Counted from the first letter of the stretch, positions 28,663 to 37,211 are shown. The stretch is DNA of 64,000 nt from Bryobacterales bacterium (GCA_020846745.1 JADLDI010000091.1:1-64000); one strand, 5' to 3'. Translations and numbers: made by a program. The notes: generated from the sequence alone by a model not told the origin.

Positions 28663-29132
28663 GTGCTCCAGAACTGGTCTTGCTTCTTGCAGTGGCTTTG
28701 GTGGTCGTACCGATATGGATCTCACAAAAGGCCAAGCCTCTAGGTGGACTTCCTTATAAGTGGGGGACCTTCATGGGGATTGTAACCGCAATGCTTGCTA
28801 TATCGTTGGGGACTACGATGCTCATCGGTAACGCTCCCATATCTTTGTTAGAATTAGGTCTTGCTGGCGTGTTAATCGCATGCGCACTGGCTGGCGCAGT
28901 AGGTACCCTCAGGCGACGGCAATGGGGTGCTATCGCGATCCTCCTCGCGTACCTACCACTTGCCGTCGCTGGGCCCAGCTACATTCTGGGCGTACTACTT
29001 CTTTCAGTGGGCAATGCACTCTATTTCAAGAAGCGCTGGACACTGATGGCGCTTGGTCAACAGCAAAATCGGCTACCAGTGACCGTCGAAGACGCGCGAA
29101 CCCCGGCGAGTATTCCCCCACTTAATCGGTGA
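28650..29132 (+). CDS. Small four-helix membrane protein, unknown function
   Basis: 160 residues with four likely membrane helices (about 7-24, 40-60, 66-86 and 93-125) and a short polar tail rich in Pro and Thr. No family is recognised. It follows the WD40 gene at 100 bases on the same strand and may belong to the same transcript. Base composition falls noticeably here: codons such as ATA, TTA, AGG and TCT are common, unlike the GC-rich genes before 27 kb. This marks the left part of an accessory patch. A housing or transport role for the radical SAM system would be only a guess. Confidence 0.6.
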   Translation: MRPLGAPELVLLLAVALVVVPIWISQKAKPLGGLPYKWGTFMGIVTAMLAISLGTTMLIGNAPISLLELGLAGVLIACALAGAVGTLRRRQWGAIAILLAYLPLAVAGPSYILGVLLLSVGNALYFKKRWTLMALGQQQNRLPVTVEDARTPASIPPLNR

Positions 29133-29216
29133 CTAGTGACGAAATAGCGGGATGCTGATATCAATACACAAGTTCATTCAGCGAAGGGACATCACTGATC
29201 GACAGAGCCAACTACT

Positions 29217-29426
29217 ATGGGATTCTTAGACAAGTTGTTTCGAAAATCGGAGCCTCCAAGGCCCGGCGTGCCGTGCCGCCTTTGCGGCGCGACGTATGAT
29301 CTGACACCGTACTTGGGACGGCTTATACGCTTTGACGGAACTAAGATAGCTTGCCCTAGATGCGGCGGGCAAGGAGTGTATTTCGAAGATATGCAGAAAG
29401 CCTTGCAGGAGTTCCAAGGATTCTAA
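29217..29426 (+). CDS. 69-residue zinc-ribbon protein
   Basis: A short protein with two Cys pairs, CRLC near residue 20 and CPRC near residue 46, spaced as in a treble-clef or rubredoxin-like zinc ribbon. It opens with the amphipathic basic helix MGFLDKLFRK and ends in a helix. No enzyme motif is visible. It may bind nucleic acid or a protein partner. It is one of three Cys-pair proteins in this 2.5-kb stretch. The start is the only ATG that keeps the ribbon intact; no strong ribosome site is seen. Confidence 0.6.
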   Translation: MGFLDKLFRKSEPPRPGVPCRLCGATYDLTPYLGRLIRFDGTKIACPRCGGQGVYFEDMQKALQEFQGF

Positions 29427-29702
29427 TCCCATGCCCGAACTCTTTTTCCTAATTGCTCCATTGGAAGCCAAGACTACCTACACCTGATTATTAACTCAAG
29501 TTACTTGGCGCGAAGAGAGATTCGCACCATTCCGACGACGAGCGGTGCCGAGGTTAGCACACGCTCGAATAAAATGTCCCCACTTCAGTCGACAATCTTT
29601 GGTGAAGATTCCGATCACAGGCCGATGCCACTACTTCTCAAACACGGAGCGGAAGCGGATTACAGCGGGAGATTTGAGTTGAGAGATCGAAAGGAGACTA
29701 TT

Positions 29703-29933
29703 ATGCAAGATGATCATGCTTTGGACAAATTACGTCGCCTCTGTGCGGCGTACACCAATAACGACCGTTCCGCCATTCAGTCTTTGGAGCCAGTGGTCAC
29801 CGAGATTGGGAAAGAACTGGATCGCAAAGGCGGCATACAAGAAATGAGGCGCGTTTTTGCTCTGCTAGGTGGCGCGCCTGGATCCCGGACACTGGAGATG
29901 CATTGGGATGGCATCGGAGAATGGCGCGGGTAA
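29703..29933 (+). CDS. 76-residue hypothetical protein
   Basis: The start at 29703 is supported by AAGGAG at 29691-29696 with a 6-base spacer; the same frame extends further upstream but without a comparable site. The product is a small helical protein ending in the motif MHWDGIGEWRG. I have a faint memory of similar C-terminal ends in other small hypothetical proteins, without a function. It sits between two zinc-ribbon-like genes in the AT-richer patch. Confidence 0.5.
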   Translation: MQDDHALDKLRRLCAAYTNNDRSAIQSLEPVVTEIGKELDRKGGIQEMRRVFALLGGAPGSRTLEMHWDGIGEWRG

Positions 29934-30085
29934 TACTGCGCCGAACCATTCATCTGCCGACGGCGTCTCGAAATCCTCTGGGAGACCGTTGGTTACTGCC
30001 GTGAACGGACGGAAATGCGTTTCAGCGCAGCACGCACAGTCTATCAAGATTCGATAATCTACAAGGCGCTCTATATGGAGACGAG

Positions 30086-30730
30086 ATGATCAAGAAGCTA
30101 TGGAATTTACTCTTTCTGGGCCAGGAGCAGAACCTGATCACCCTTAGTCCCCCACCGTCCGTTGTCGCCAAGCCGACTCCGCCGACCACCCTCTTGGAAG
30201 GCGGCTACAGCGCGGAAGGTTACTGGAAAACCGCGTACATTTCGACGACGGGCGGGGCCATTATTAAATTCGAAGATTCGGGTTCCAGTGAGGTCCACGA
30301 CAAGGAGTGGGTACAAGTGGATCTCCTAGTTGAGTATGATACCGCTGGTTATCCCAGGTTCACTCAATGCCAAATCTTTGATCCCGCCTCGGCCAAACCC
30401 TGCGAGCTCAGTGATATACAGAAGCATTCGATTGTCAAGTATCTGAGCGAATCCTGTAACTCGGAGTTACTTTGGCAGAGGGCACCCGAGTCCCTGAAGA
30501 ATCGCTTCGCGTACTCAAAAGAACCACACCTCTGCGATGATCAGCACGATTGGGACGGTTGCATATGCAGGTGCTGCGGAACTACCCGGTCACACGAGTG
30601 GGGGCCGATCAAGGAACACGACTTTTCAGGTTTGAACGTCTTCGATTCCCGGGGAACCATCAAGCGGATCTTCGCAAAGGTGTGTGTCCATTGCAAGAAG
30701 GAGGAACAGGTGCGAACAGAATATGAATAG
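30086..30730 (+). CDS. Hypothetical protein with clustered Cys/His, 214 aa
   Basis: The first 45 residues contain a short hydrophobic helix and a Pro-rich stretch, followed by an alpha/beta segment (about 50-125). The C-terminal third is rich in potential metal ligands: CDDQHDWDGCICRCCG near residue 151, and CVHC near 205. This pattern suggests a zinc-binding domain of two half-sites. No family is recognised. It lies in the same orientation as its neighbours with gaps of about 150 bases, so a shared transcript is not certain. Confidence 0.5.
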   Translation: MIKKLWNLLFLGQEQNLITLSPPPSVVAKPTPPTTLLEGGYSAEGYWKTAYISTTGGAIIKFEDSGSSEVHDKEWVQVDLLVEYDTAGYPRFTQCQIFDPASAKPCELSDIQKHSIVKYLSESCNSELLWQRAPESLKNRFAYSKEPHLCDDQHDWDGCICRCCGTTRSHEWGPIKEHDFSGLNVFDSRGTIKRIFAKVCVHCKKEEQVRTEYE

Positions 30731-30886
30731 CACACACGTTGAGGGCAAGTGAAGCATGGTGTTAGTAGATCCATTTAAAGATCTAAAAGTTCTTACAGCT
30801 TACCTGAGAATGAGAAGACTGATAGGCGCAGCCTGTCTTTGTTTTCTGTAACATAGGATATAACGTGCGGCGGATGTCAAGAAGAT

Positions 30887-31420
30887 ATGTGGGATAAGCC
30901 ATTCGTCGAAGTGTCGATTGAAGGTACCGCTATGACGTGGCCCAAAGAGTGTGCCTGCTGCAACGGCACACCTGATTCTCACGTAAGCGTTCAGGCATTG
31001 GCTAGCGCTGACACGATAACATCATGGAAGGTTCCATTCTGTAGCCGATGTGAGGAGCACGAACAACCAGATAGGATATACGAGCTGGGCTGTCTTTTGA
31101 TGGCAGTCCCGCTTTTTCTAGTGATTCTGTTCGGAGTCGTTACGATCGTTCTGGCGGTCGATAGGCTTGACAATGCATTTCTGCTTGTGTTCGGATGTGC
31201 GCTGGTCGCAGGCGCAATTTATGTGGTACTAGTCTATAAACGTCTTGGTCATCGTAGGAGAAAAAGACGAGCAGGTTACGGCTGCGCGGTAGTGGCTGGC
31301 GTTCCAATCGTGAAGTATTCCCGACGTCGGGACTGTCACGTCTTTCGTTTTGCGAACAGCCGCTTTGCTGAGAAGGTGAAGGCATTGAATTGGGACCATC
31401 TTGATCCGACTAATAAATAG
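30887..31420 (+). CDS. Zinc-ribbon protein with two membrane helices, 177 aa
   Basis: An N-terminal ribbon has CACC near residue 23 and CSRC near residue 52. Two adjacent membrane helices follow (about 70-91 and 97-117), then a very basic turn (GHRRRKRRAGYG) and a C-terminal domain ending in FRFANSRFAEKVKALNWDH. The Cys-pair/two-helix/basic layout is common among unassigned membrane proteins of soil bacteria. The basic turn after the second helix places both termini in the cytoplasm. No function can be given. Confidence 0.55.
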   Translation: MWDKPFVEVSIEGTAMTWPKECACCNGTPDSHVSVQALASADTITSWKVPFCSRCEEHEQPDRIYELGCLLMAVPLFLVILFGVVTIVLAVDRLDNAFLLVFGCALVAGAIYVVLVYKRLGHRRRKRRAGYGCAVVAGVPIVKYSRRRDCHVFRFANSRFAEKVKALNWDHLDPTNK

Positions 31421-31440
31421 CAGACAAAGGAAGATCAGAT

Positions 31441-32494
31441 ATGCCAAGACAATCGATAGAAGTCTTCGCGTCCAGCCTCCAAGAAGCACGGGCGGACGTG
31501 CGGCAACGGGTACCGAAAGACAAAGCCGTCTTGCACGAGACAGTACTTTTGCGATGGAGAACCGACCCGCGTCGAAGGAGTGGGTAAGTCCAAGGAAATA
31601 GCCCTGATCGAAGCTCAAGCGCAGCTACCGAAAGATGTATCTGTGATTGAAACTCGTCTAGTTCGTGAGCCGAAGCGGCGAACGATTGACACAGCGGCGG
31701 AAGATGAGGCTTCCGCCCTACGCATAGTAAGGAATACACTTAAAAGCACTGAGTTAGTGGAGACGATTCGGTTGACGCAAAGTAGACGAGCTGGCTTCCT
31801 TGGTATAGGTAGTCGGCTGCCACAGTTCTCCTTGGATATTCTGGATCAAGCTGTTGTGGAAATACGATTTAGACCGAAGGCTCACCTCAAAGTTACCATC
31901 GGATATAAGAACCGTGGAGATTACCAGAGCACTTTGAACAAGGCCGTGGCGTACTGGATGGCTCGAATGCAAAAGACCAAAAAGGATCCGTTCGCCTTAT
32001 ATATCTTTTCTAAAGAGGCGGACGCAAAGCGGGCATTGTTGGAGCTTCCATGCATAAAAGAGGATGAAGAGGATGGACTCATCTGCACCGAAGTTCTCTT
32101 CTATGGCGTCTACAGACAGAGCGATGGCAATTACGAGGCCGTAATTGGCGGTGACGACTTGACGGTTGAACTGTGGGAGCAAGCCAAGGAGGCTTTTGAG
32201 AAGCATGGAGGGGAGCGAAAGAACGAACTCCGGCCAACGAAGGCGGCGGCCCCTCAGCCCGATGTGCCGGCAAAACCTGAGGCCGTCGTCTTCGTGCGAG
32301 AAGAGACTGCGGAGGATGGTAATGGGACCTATAGAATTTTTAGGGCGCCGGACGCAATCTCTGCTAAAACATTCCTGGACGGCCAGGCGGTTAGTCAGCC
32401 CTTATACTACTTGATGGTGGAGACACCGGAAGGGGTTTACTGCCGCGATATAGGCGGCATGTACAAAGAAGCGTCTCGGGAGCACCACCATTGA
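31441..32494 (+). pseudogene. Frameshifted gene with Jag_N-like repeats
   Basis: An ATG at 31441, preceded by AAAGGAAG at 31426-31433, opens a 48-codon frame that stops at 31585-31587. From the TTTT run at 31547-31550 onward the +1 frame continues for more than 300 codons to 32494. Removing one T joins them smoothly. The joined product has three related units: EARADVRQRVPKDKAVLHET, then EIALIEAQAQLPKDVSVIET, then ASALRIVRNTLKSTELVETI followed by RRAGFLGIG. The last is the Jag_N pattern of proteins that bind RNA or coordinate envelope synthesis. The C-terminal 200 residues are unassigned. The second frame could also start at GTG 31580 behind AAGGA. This could be gene decay, a sequencing error or programmed shifting. 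Confidence 0.6.
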
Positions 32495-32777
32495 GCCGAT
32501 GTGGAGACGAAAGCCAAGGCGGGGGAGTGCTGCGAAATCTGCAACAAGAACTACTCCTGTTGAGCGATTCCTTCTTGCTGGACTCCTCCCAGAAGATGGT
32601 ATTCACCGTGCCGGTCGCTATCCCGCGCTTCAAGGTCGGGTCGGCACCCTTCAATTCTCTTCTTCCGGGAACGCCCTGTCAGGCTTAGGACTCCGATTCA
32701 ATCCCGGAGGAGCGTTCACGTCGACGCATACCCTTTCGGGCACGGAGTAGCACTCCTCCGAATCGGTTCGGGCCGAT
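32495..32777. other. Stretch without a recognisable gene
   Basis: Short open frames exist on both strands but none has a family match, start signal or convincing composition. The stretch lies between the frameshifted Jag_N-like gene and a HigA fragment, and it is probably debris from rearrangement. Confidence 0.5.
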
Positions 32778-32930
32778 GTGCGATCGCGTTCCATCACCGC
32801 CGACACGGCCCTGCGCTTGGCTGCCTACTTCAGTAATTCCGCCGAACTGTGGCTGAACCTACAATCGGAGTACGATCTGCGGCAGGCGCGTCTGACCCTC
32901 GGGCCAGAAATTCAACGCACCGTCCGAAAC
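32778..32930 (+). pseudogene. C-terminal fragment of a HigA-family antitoxin
   Basis: The translated segment ITADTALRLAAYFSNSAELW, followed by LNLQSEYDLRQAR, is the C-terminal half of the HigA/XRE antitoxin family, which normally has about 95-110 residues. The N-terminal helix-turn-helix half is absent, and no HigB toxin is seen upstream. The similarity ends at 32925, exactly where a CGAAACGAA repeat begins, so the repeat insertion or recombination probably truncated the 3' side. Confidence 0.7.
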
Positions 32931-32946
32931 GAACGCGTAGAACTGC

Positions 32947-32970
32947 CCTATTCCTATTCCTATTCCTATT
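32947..32970. repeat. Hexanucleotide tandem repeat (CCTATT)x4
   Basis: Four perfect copies of CCTATT, followed by a degenerate fifth. It lies just after the HigA fragment in a non-coding scar. On the plus strand it would add Ser-Tyr repeats to the fragment, which argues that this frame is no longer under selection. Confidence 0.9.
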
Positions 32971-33060
32971 CCCACTCCTGGGGTACTCCCAACAAAAAGG
33001 CGGGATATAGAAGTCATCCCTTCGCCTCCACTTACCAGGGCAAGATCTTTGTTTCCAACA

Positions 33061-33310
33061 TTTTGCGAAACGAACCCCCGCTGCCGGGCCCCGGCTTCGG
33101 CCACCCGCCTACATCGCCCCTGGTGGTGAGGTCCACCCCTCTGATAACCGCACTCTGACCCCGCTCCACTGCCCCGATCTCCAACTCTTTCATCACTTTG
33201 CGAAACGAAGTCCTCTTCCTCGCCACCGATCCGGACCCCAAACCCAACCCATCGTCATCGGCCAGCCCTATCGGGCGAGCCACAGCTATTGACGAAACGA
33301 ACCCAATCTG
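33061..33310. repeat. Dispersed GCGAAACGAA repeat, left cluster
   Basis: Copies are at 33061-33074 (TTTTGCGAAACGAA), 33182-33209 (CAACTCTTTCATCACTTTGCGAAACGAA) and 33289-33310 (TTGACGAAACGAACCCAATCTG), with a shorter copy at 32925-32933. The 28-base copy matches 42349-42376 at 25 of 28 positions. In the plus frames the unit reads FAKR, LRNE or CETN-type peptides, which I associate with tails of repeated hypothetical proteins in Acidobacteria. Confidence 0.75.
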
Positions 33311-33363
33311 TGGTGAACTTCGCCGTTTCCCATGTCCATCGCCTTCATTCTCAATGTGGCACG

Positions 33364-33514
33364 TGGAACCTTTGCGCTCCAGAATTCGGTGGGACGTGCC
33401 ACCTTGTCGCTTGATACGCCAGCCAATACGCAGCAGCGCGGCCAGCACCCTTTTTGCCTTTGTGGACGGCCAGTCCCCCGGTCGAGCGTTGTCAGGCGGC
33501 AATGAAGGAGACAT
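33364..33514 (-). pseudogene. hicA: Truncated HicA-type toxin
   Basis: The ATG at 33512-33514 overlaps the end of hicB. The first 50 residues match the HicA mRNA-interferase family: DWPSTKAKRVLAALLRIGWR, then KRQGGTSHRILERKG with the expected catalytic His. The usual second half (a strand with FAFHDGEEIGPRM-like text) is missing; the frame instead runs on into the dispersed repeat cluster. A functional toxin is therefore unlikely. The family call is firm for the part present. Confidence 0.7.
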
Positions 33515-33743
33515 TCATCGGCCCGGGGACGGCCTCGCCGTGCTCCAGGCGGTCGGCGATCAGGCGTAAGGCGAGCGCCTGTACGGCGACAGTGGCTGCT
33601 TTTTTCGTTCGTCCGTACGCGGTTACGCCGGGAAGGGCGGGGATATCAGCGAGCCAGCGGCCGTCATCCTCGCGGTGGTACTCGATTGCGAGAGAAAACC
33701 TGCAGCCTCCATCCAGCCGTGCCATGTCCTTATCTAACCACAA
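33492..33743 (-). CDS. hicB: HicB-family antitoxin
   Basis: 83 residues from a TTG at 33743, or 77 from the ATG at 33725. It has the partial RNase-H-like HicB fold: FSLAIEYHREDDGRWLADIP followed by ALPGVTAYGRTKKAA, and a helix ending LIADRLEHGEAVP. HicB neutralises HicA, and here it precedes and overlaps a HicA gene that is truncated. The antitoxin looks intact and may be kept as an orphan regulator. A separate DNA-binding tail, present in some HicB proteins, is absent. Confidence 0.8.
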   Translation of the reverse strand: MWLDKDMARLDGGCRFSLAIEYHREDDGRWLADIPALPGVTAYGRTKKAATVAVQALALRLIADRLEHGEAVPGPMNVSFIAA

Positions 33744-33902
33744 TCAAACGGCAGGGTACTGGGATGGGTGCGACCCGGTCGCTGACGCTCCATCTCCGTT
33801 TTGGGGCAGCGGTTCGGAGCGATGGTGGTGCATCGGAACATGATGGACCGTGCTTGTTTCCAGATTCGCGATTGGAAGCGTTGAAGCCTGTATCGAAACA
33901 AT

Positions 33903-34340
33903 CTACTTTCGTGCGGTGACGGTGATTTCGATGCGCGAGGGTCCGATCAGTTTGGAGATACCCACAATGGTGCGGGTGGGGCGGGGTTCCGGGAAATAGG
34001 TGCGATAAACGGCGTTCATGCGCTCGAATAACTTCATGTTGGTGAGATAGACCTGGACGGAGACGGCGTCTTTGTAGTCCATGTTGGCGGCCTTGAGGAT
34101 GACGCCGATTTTGTCGAGGACTTGCTTCACTTCGGTTTCGAAGTTCTTGGGCACCGCTCCGGTAGCGGGGTCTTCGCCGCTGAAGCCGGCGATGTAGAGG
34201 GTGCCGTCGGTGAGGATGCCGGGGCTAAAGGGGAGCCCGCGGTTGTAGCCTTCGGGCTGGATGATTTTGCGCTCGCCGGCGGTGGCGAGAGAGGTGGAAA
34301 TGGCGAACAGTGCGATAGCGGGGAATAGAAAACGATGCAT
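33903..34340 (-). CDS. RidA/YjgF/UK114 family protein with signal peptide
   Basis: 145 residues: a cleavable signal peptide (about 1-21, ending ATAG) followed by one RidA domain (YNRGLPFSPGILTDGTLYIA, then VQVYLTNMKLFERMN and the C-terminal PSRIEITVTARK). Cytoplasmic RidA removes reactive enamines/imines made by PLP enzymes through an Arg residue; TRTIVGISKL includes the usual TR position. The exported form is a recognised subgroup whose substrate is unknown. The next upstream genes on this strand are unrelated, and it ends the minus-strand run. Confidence 0.88.
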   Translation of the reverse strand: MHRFLFPAIALFAISTSLATAGERKIIQPEGYNRGLPFSPGILTDGTLYIAGFSGEDPATGAVPKNFETEVKQVLDKIGVILKAANMDYKDAVSVQVYLTNMKLFERMNAVYRTYFPEPRPTRTIVGISKLIGPSRIEITVTARK

Positions 34341-34376
34341 TCTGCCAGGATAGCCGCGGCTGATTCCTCGGCAATG

Positions 34377-34411
34377 AAAACGCGGGCCGCCTGGTGAGCG
34401 TAACCCGCGTT
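34377..34411 (-). terminator. Probable terminator of the coiled-coil gene
   Basis: Reading the minus strand, AACGCGGG (34411-34404) pairs with CCCGCGTT (34386-34379) and a short T run follows. It lies 26 bases after the stop of the coiled-coil gene. The T tract is weak, so efficiency is uncertain. Confidence 0.5.
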
Positions 34412-34436
34412 GTAGATCGGTTTCAGTTGGGCAGTT

Positions 34437-35345
34437 TTACTGGTTGGAGGCTGTTTGCTGGGTGCGAGGGGCTAGCACCTTGGGCTGCGAGAGGTAGCCG
34501 ACGATGCGGTCTTTCGCGATCTGGTTCACCACGATTTCGCACGGCTGGCGGTATTTCGACATGTAAAACTGGACGGGCTCGTTGACGCCCTTATCCTTCT
34601 TTTCGACCTTCTTGTCGTCGGCCACCAGTTCGATGGTGTAGCGGTTCTTCTTCATGTCGGCGTTCTTGAGCGTCATCATCACGCCATCGCCGAGTTTGAA
34701 GGGCTGCTTGGATTTCACGAGGTTGAATTCGAAGTAGCTGCGGTCGCCCAGGGCTTTGAGGGCGGCGAGTTCTTTGCCGTTGGTGGCGACGAGGCCGCTG
34801 GTGACGCCGAGGTCGCCGGTGACCTTTTTGAGGTCGGAAATGGTCTTATCGAGTTCGGACTTGGTGGAACTTACCTGGTTGCGGACGTCGCCCACCTGGG
34901 TGGTGAGTTCCGACTTGACGGTGTTGGAGGCGGCGAGGGCGTTCTGCTCGGCCTTGCTGATTTCGGTCTTCAGCTGCTCAGACGTCTTTTTCTGCTCCTC
35001 GCTGACCTTCTTTTCGAGGACTGCCACGGTTTTCAGCGCCTCGTCCTTGGCTTGACCGGCCACGGCGTCAGCGCGGCGGCGGGCAGCTTCCAGGTCGGAC
35101 CGGAGGGTTTCCACATGGCGGCGGCTGGCGGCTACGGACAGATTCTGTGTTTCGCGAACTTTCGTGATTTCCGTCAGAAGGGATTCGCGCATCGCGGCGA
35201 TCTCTTCCTTGGTGTTGTTGATCTGCATGAACAGGTACACGTTGGCGGCGAGCAGGGCGATCACGATACCAAAAAGGATCGCAAGCTTGGCCCCTGAGCC
35301 ACTGTCGTGATGGTGGTGGTGCGGATGTACGATAGGCGCGTCCAC
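34437..35345 (-). CDS. Membrane-anchored coiled-coil protein with His-rich N-terminus
   Basis: 302 residues. The N-terminus carries HPHHHHHD (residues 7-14), then one membrane helix (about 20-41, AKLAILFGIVIALLAANVYL) and a coiled coil of about 140 residues (about 43-185) rich in Glu, Lys and Ala. A globular beta C-terminal domain follows (about 200-290, SYFEFNLVKSKQPFKLGDGV to IVGYLSQPKV). The natural His cluster could bind metal. Topology suggests a short cytoplasmic N-terminus and a periplasmic coiled coil and domain. No known family is recognised beyond a general acidobacterial resemblance. Confidence 0.75.
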   Translation of the reverse strand: MDAPIVHPHHHHHDSGSGAKLAILFGIVIALLAANVYLFMQINNTKEEIAAMRESLLTEITKVRETQNLSVAASRRHVETLRSDLEAARRRADAVAGQAKDEALKTVAVLEKKVSEEQKKTSEQLKTEISKAEQNALAASNTVKSELTTQVGDVRNQVSSTKSELDKTISDLKKVTGDLGVTSGLVATNGKELAALKALGDRSYFEFNLVKSKQPFKLGDGVMMTLKNADMKKNRYTIELVADDKKVEKKDKGVNEPVQFYMSKYRQPCEIVVNQIAKDRIVGYLSQPKVLAPRTQQTASNQ

Positions 35346-35400
35346 AGTCGGTTAACCTCTCTAAATCAAACGGTTTTGCTGGTTTTTCCAGTGTAACAGC

Positions 35401-36024
35401 TTACTCTCGATTGGATGGCGCACGGCGCATTGCGGTTACAAAAGGTAGTTCTTCCTGGTGGGGCGGCACACCGGGTTCGAAACAGCGGCGGCAGCGAGCC
35501 TCGTACATTCCCGTGGCGCCCACCACAATCAGGTCGCCGGACTCGACCAGCCGCTGGGTGTGCTTGGCGGGGTTACCGCAACGCATGCAGATGGCGAGAG
35601 TCTTCGTGATGGACTCGGCAAGGGCCAGCAGGTCGGGTATTGGGGGGAACGGCCGGCCGAGATAGTCGGTGTCGAGGCCCGCGATTACGACCTGCTTACC
35701 GCTGTCAGCCAGTTGTTGCGCCAAGTCGACCAGTTCCGGACCCATGAAGTTGGCCTCGTCAACACCCACCACCTGGGTTCGCCAATCGAGTTTGCCGAGT
35801 ATTTCACCAGCGCCGGTGACGCACTCTGCTTTGAGGCGAGCGTCAGTGTGGGACACAATCTCGTCGGCCGAGTACCGGACGTCAATGCTTGGCTTGAAAA
35901 CCTGGACGCGTTTGCGGGCAATGCGGGCGCGGCGCAGGCGGCGGATGAGTTCTTCGCTCTTGCCGGAGAACATGGGTCCGCAGATGACTTCGATCCAGCC
36001 GGTGTTATGAACCAGGAAATCCAT
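35401..36024 (-). CDS. tdk: Thymidine kinase (type II)
   Basis: 207 residues. It phosphorylates thymidine to dTMP in the salvage pathway using ATP. The P-loop GPMFSGKS is at residues 16-23, the lasso/zinc region has CMRC near 138 and CRRC near 174, and the Walker-B-like VVGVDEANFM is near 88. Length is normal for the bacterial enzyme. It stands between the coiled-coil gene and the dipeptidase gene with gaps of about 55-70 bases, on the same strand. All key motifs are intact. Confidence 0.96.
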   Translation of the reverse strand: MDFLVHNTGWIEVICGPMFSGKSEELIRRLRRARIARKRVQVFKPSIDVRYSADEIVSHTDARLKAECVTGAGEILGKLDWRTQVVGVDEANFMGPELVDLAQQLADSGKQVVIAGLDTDYLGRPFPPIPDLLALAESITKTLAICMRCGNPAKHTQRLVESGDLIVVGATGMYEARCRRCFEPGVPPHQEELPFVTAMRRAPSNRE

Positions 36025-36095
36025 GGGCGACTGACCTACTATTGTGTACTATCGCGGCTACAACGAGTGTGGTTCGGGTACAACAATTTGCGTTG

Positions 36096-37211
36096 TCAGT
36101 TTGACACACCCGCGGCATGTTCGACGGCACGCATGACACGTAAGAGGTTGCCTCCGTAAATCTTACGGATGTCGGCGGCAGTGTAGCCTTTTTGGAGCAG
36201 AGCACGGGTGAGGTTTGGGAACCTGGCAACATCGTCGAGCCCTTCAGGCGTGCAACCGACGCCATCGAAGTCCGAACCGATGCCCACGGCGTCGACGCCG
36301 GCGATCTTTACGACATGATCGATGTGGGCTACCACGTCGGCGAGAGTGGCTCGGGTAATCGGACCTTTTTCGGGATAGGACGGGTTGGTCCAGTGGGAGG
36401 TGTCGGCGGACTTCTGCGACAGGAACTCACAGCCGAAGTTGATCTGGATGACTCCGCCCTTTTGGGCAAGGGCGCGGATCATCTCGTCAGTCATGTTGCG
36501 GGAAATGTTCGATAAGGCGCGGCAGGAGGAGTGGGAAGCGAAGACGGGGGCTTGGGAAACGGCGAGGGCGGCGAAGAAGGTCTTGTCGGAGACGTGGGAA
36601 ATGTCAACGATCATGCCGATACGGTTCATCTCACGGACCACTTGGCGGCCTAGCGCCGAGAGCCCGTTATTGGGTTTGTTTTTGTCGCCCGAGGAATCGG
36701 CCCAATGGTTGGAGTTGGAATGGGTGAGCGTCATGTAGCGGACGCCGAGACCGTAGAACTGGCGGAGCAGGCGGAGGGAGTCTTCGATGGCGTGGCCGCC
36801 TTCGATACCGATGAGGGAAGCAATCTTGCCTTCCTTATGAAAGCGCTCGATGTCGTCGGCGGTGAGGGCGAGAGCGTAGTCTTGCGGGTGGCGGGCGACG
36901 ATATCGTGGCGGATGGTGTCGATCATCTCGAGGGCACGATGAGCAGCTTGGCCTTTTTCGGCGTAGGAGGCCGCGACGTAGGCAGCGAAGAACACTGCGC
37001 CGACACCGCCTTTGCGCAGCCGGGCCGTATCCGTGTGGCCTTTCGTGCGAGACGGGCCGATGTCGAGACCGTTGACGGTATCGCTGGTGACGTCGTTATG
37101 GGTGTCGATCAGCAGGGCGGAGCGATGGACCTCTTCCACCTGCTTATCAGTTACTACCTGGCCGGCGAGAAGGCCGGCGGCGAACGTCACCAGGACAACG
37201 ATACGCATCAC
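36096..37211 (-). CDS. Membrane dipeptidase (peptidase family M19)
   Basis: 371 residues with a signal peptide (about 1-17, ending LLAGQ). The zinc-binding pattern of renal-dipeptidase-like enzymes is complete: IDTHND near residue 35, the bridging Glu in GIEGGHAIEDS near 139, and His residues in VDISHVSDKTF near 203 and FASHSSCRAL near 225, followed by GIGSDFDGVG near 314. These enzymes cleave dipeptides, including those with a D-residue at the C-terminus. It probably acts in the periplasm on dipeptides from peptidoglycan or protein turnover. Confidence 0.95.
   Translation of the reverse strand: MMRIVVLVTFAAGLLAGQVVTDKQVEEVHRSALLIDTHNDVTSDTVNGLDIGPSRTKGHTDTARLRKGGVGAVFFAAYVAASYAEKGQAAHRALEMIDTIRHDIVARHPQDYALALTADDIERFHKEGKIASLIGIEGGHAIEDSLRLLRQFYGLGVRYMTLTHSNSNHWADSSGDKNKPNNGLSALGRQVVREMNRIGMIVDISHVSDKTFFAALAVSQAPVFASHSSCRALSNISRNMTDEMIRALAQKGGVIQINFGCEFLSQKSADTSHWTNPSYPEKGPITRATLADVVAHIDHVVKIAGVDAVGIGSDFDGVGCTPEGLDDVARFPNLTRALLQKGYTAADIRKIYGGNLLRVMRAVEHAAGVSN

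Noticed and set aside
30756..30851. A 31-codon frame with a hydrophobic end, between two zinc-ribbon genes
   Set aside because: No ribosome site, no conservation evidence; too short to support as a gene.
32499..32750. Peptide with weak HicB-like text (LLPEDGIHRAGRYPALQG)
   Set aside because: The similarity is too short, lacks the rest of the fold and has no supported start.
32947..33310. Possible CRISPR array from spaced repeats
   Set aside because: The hexanucleotide run has no spacers, and the GCGAAACGAA copies are irregularly spaced and not palindromic; no cas genes are near.
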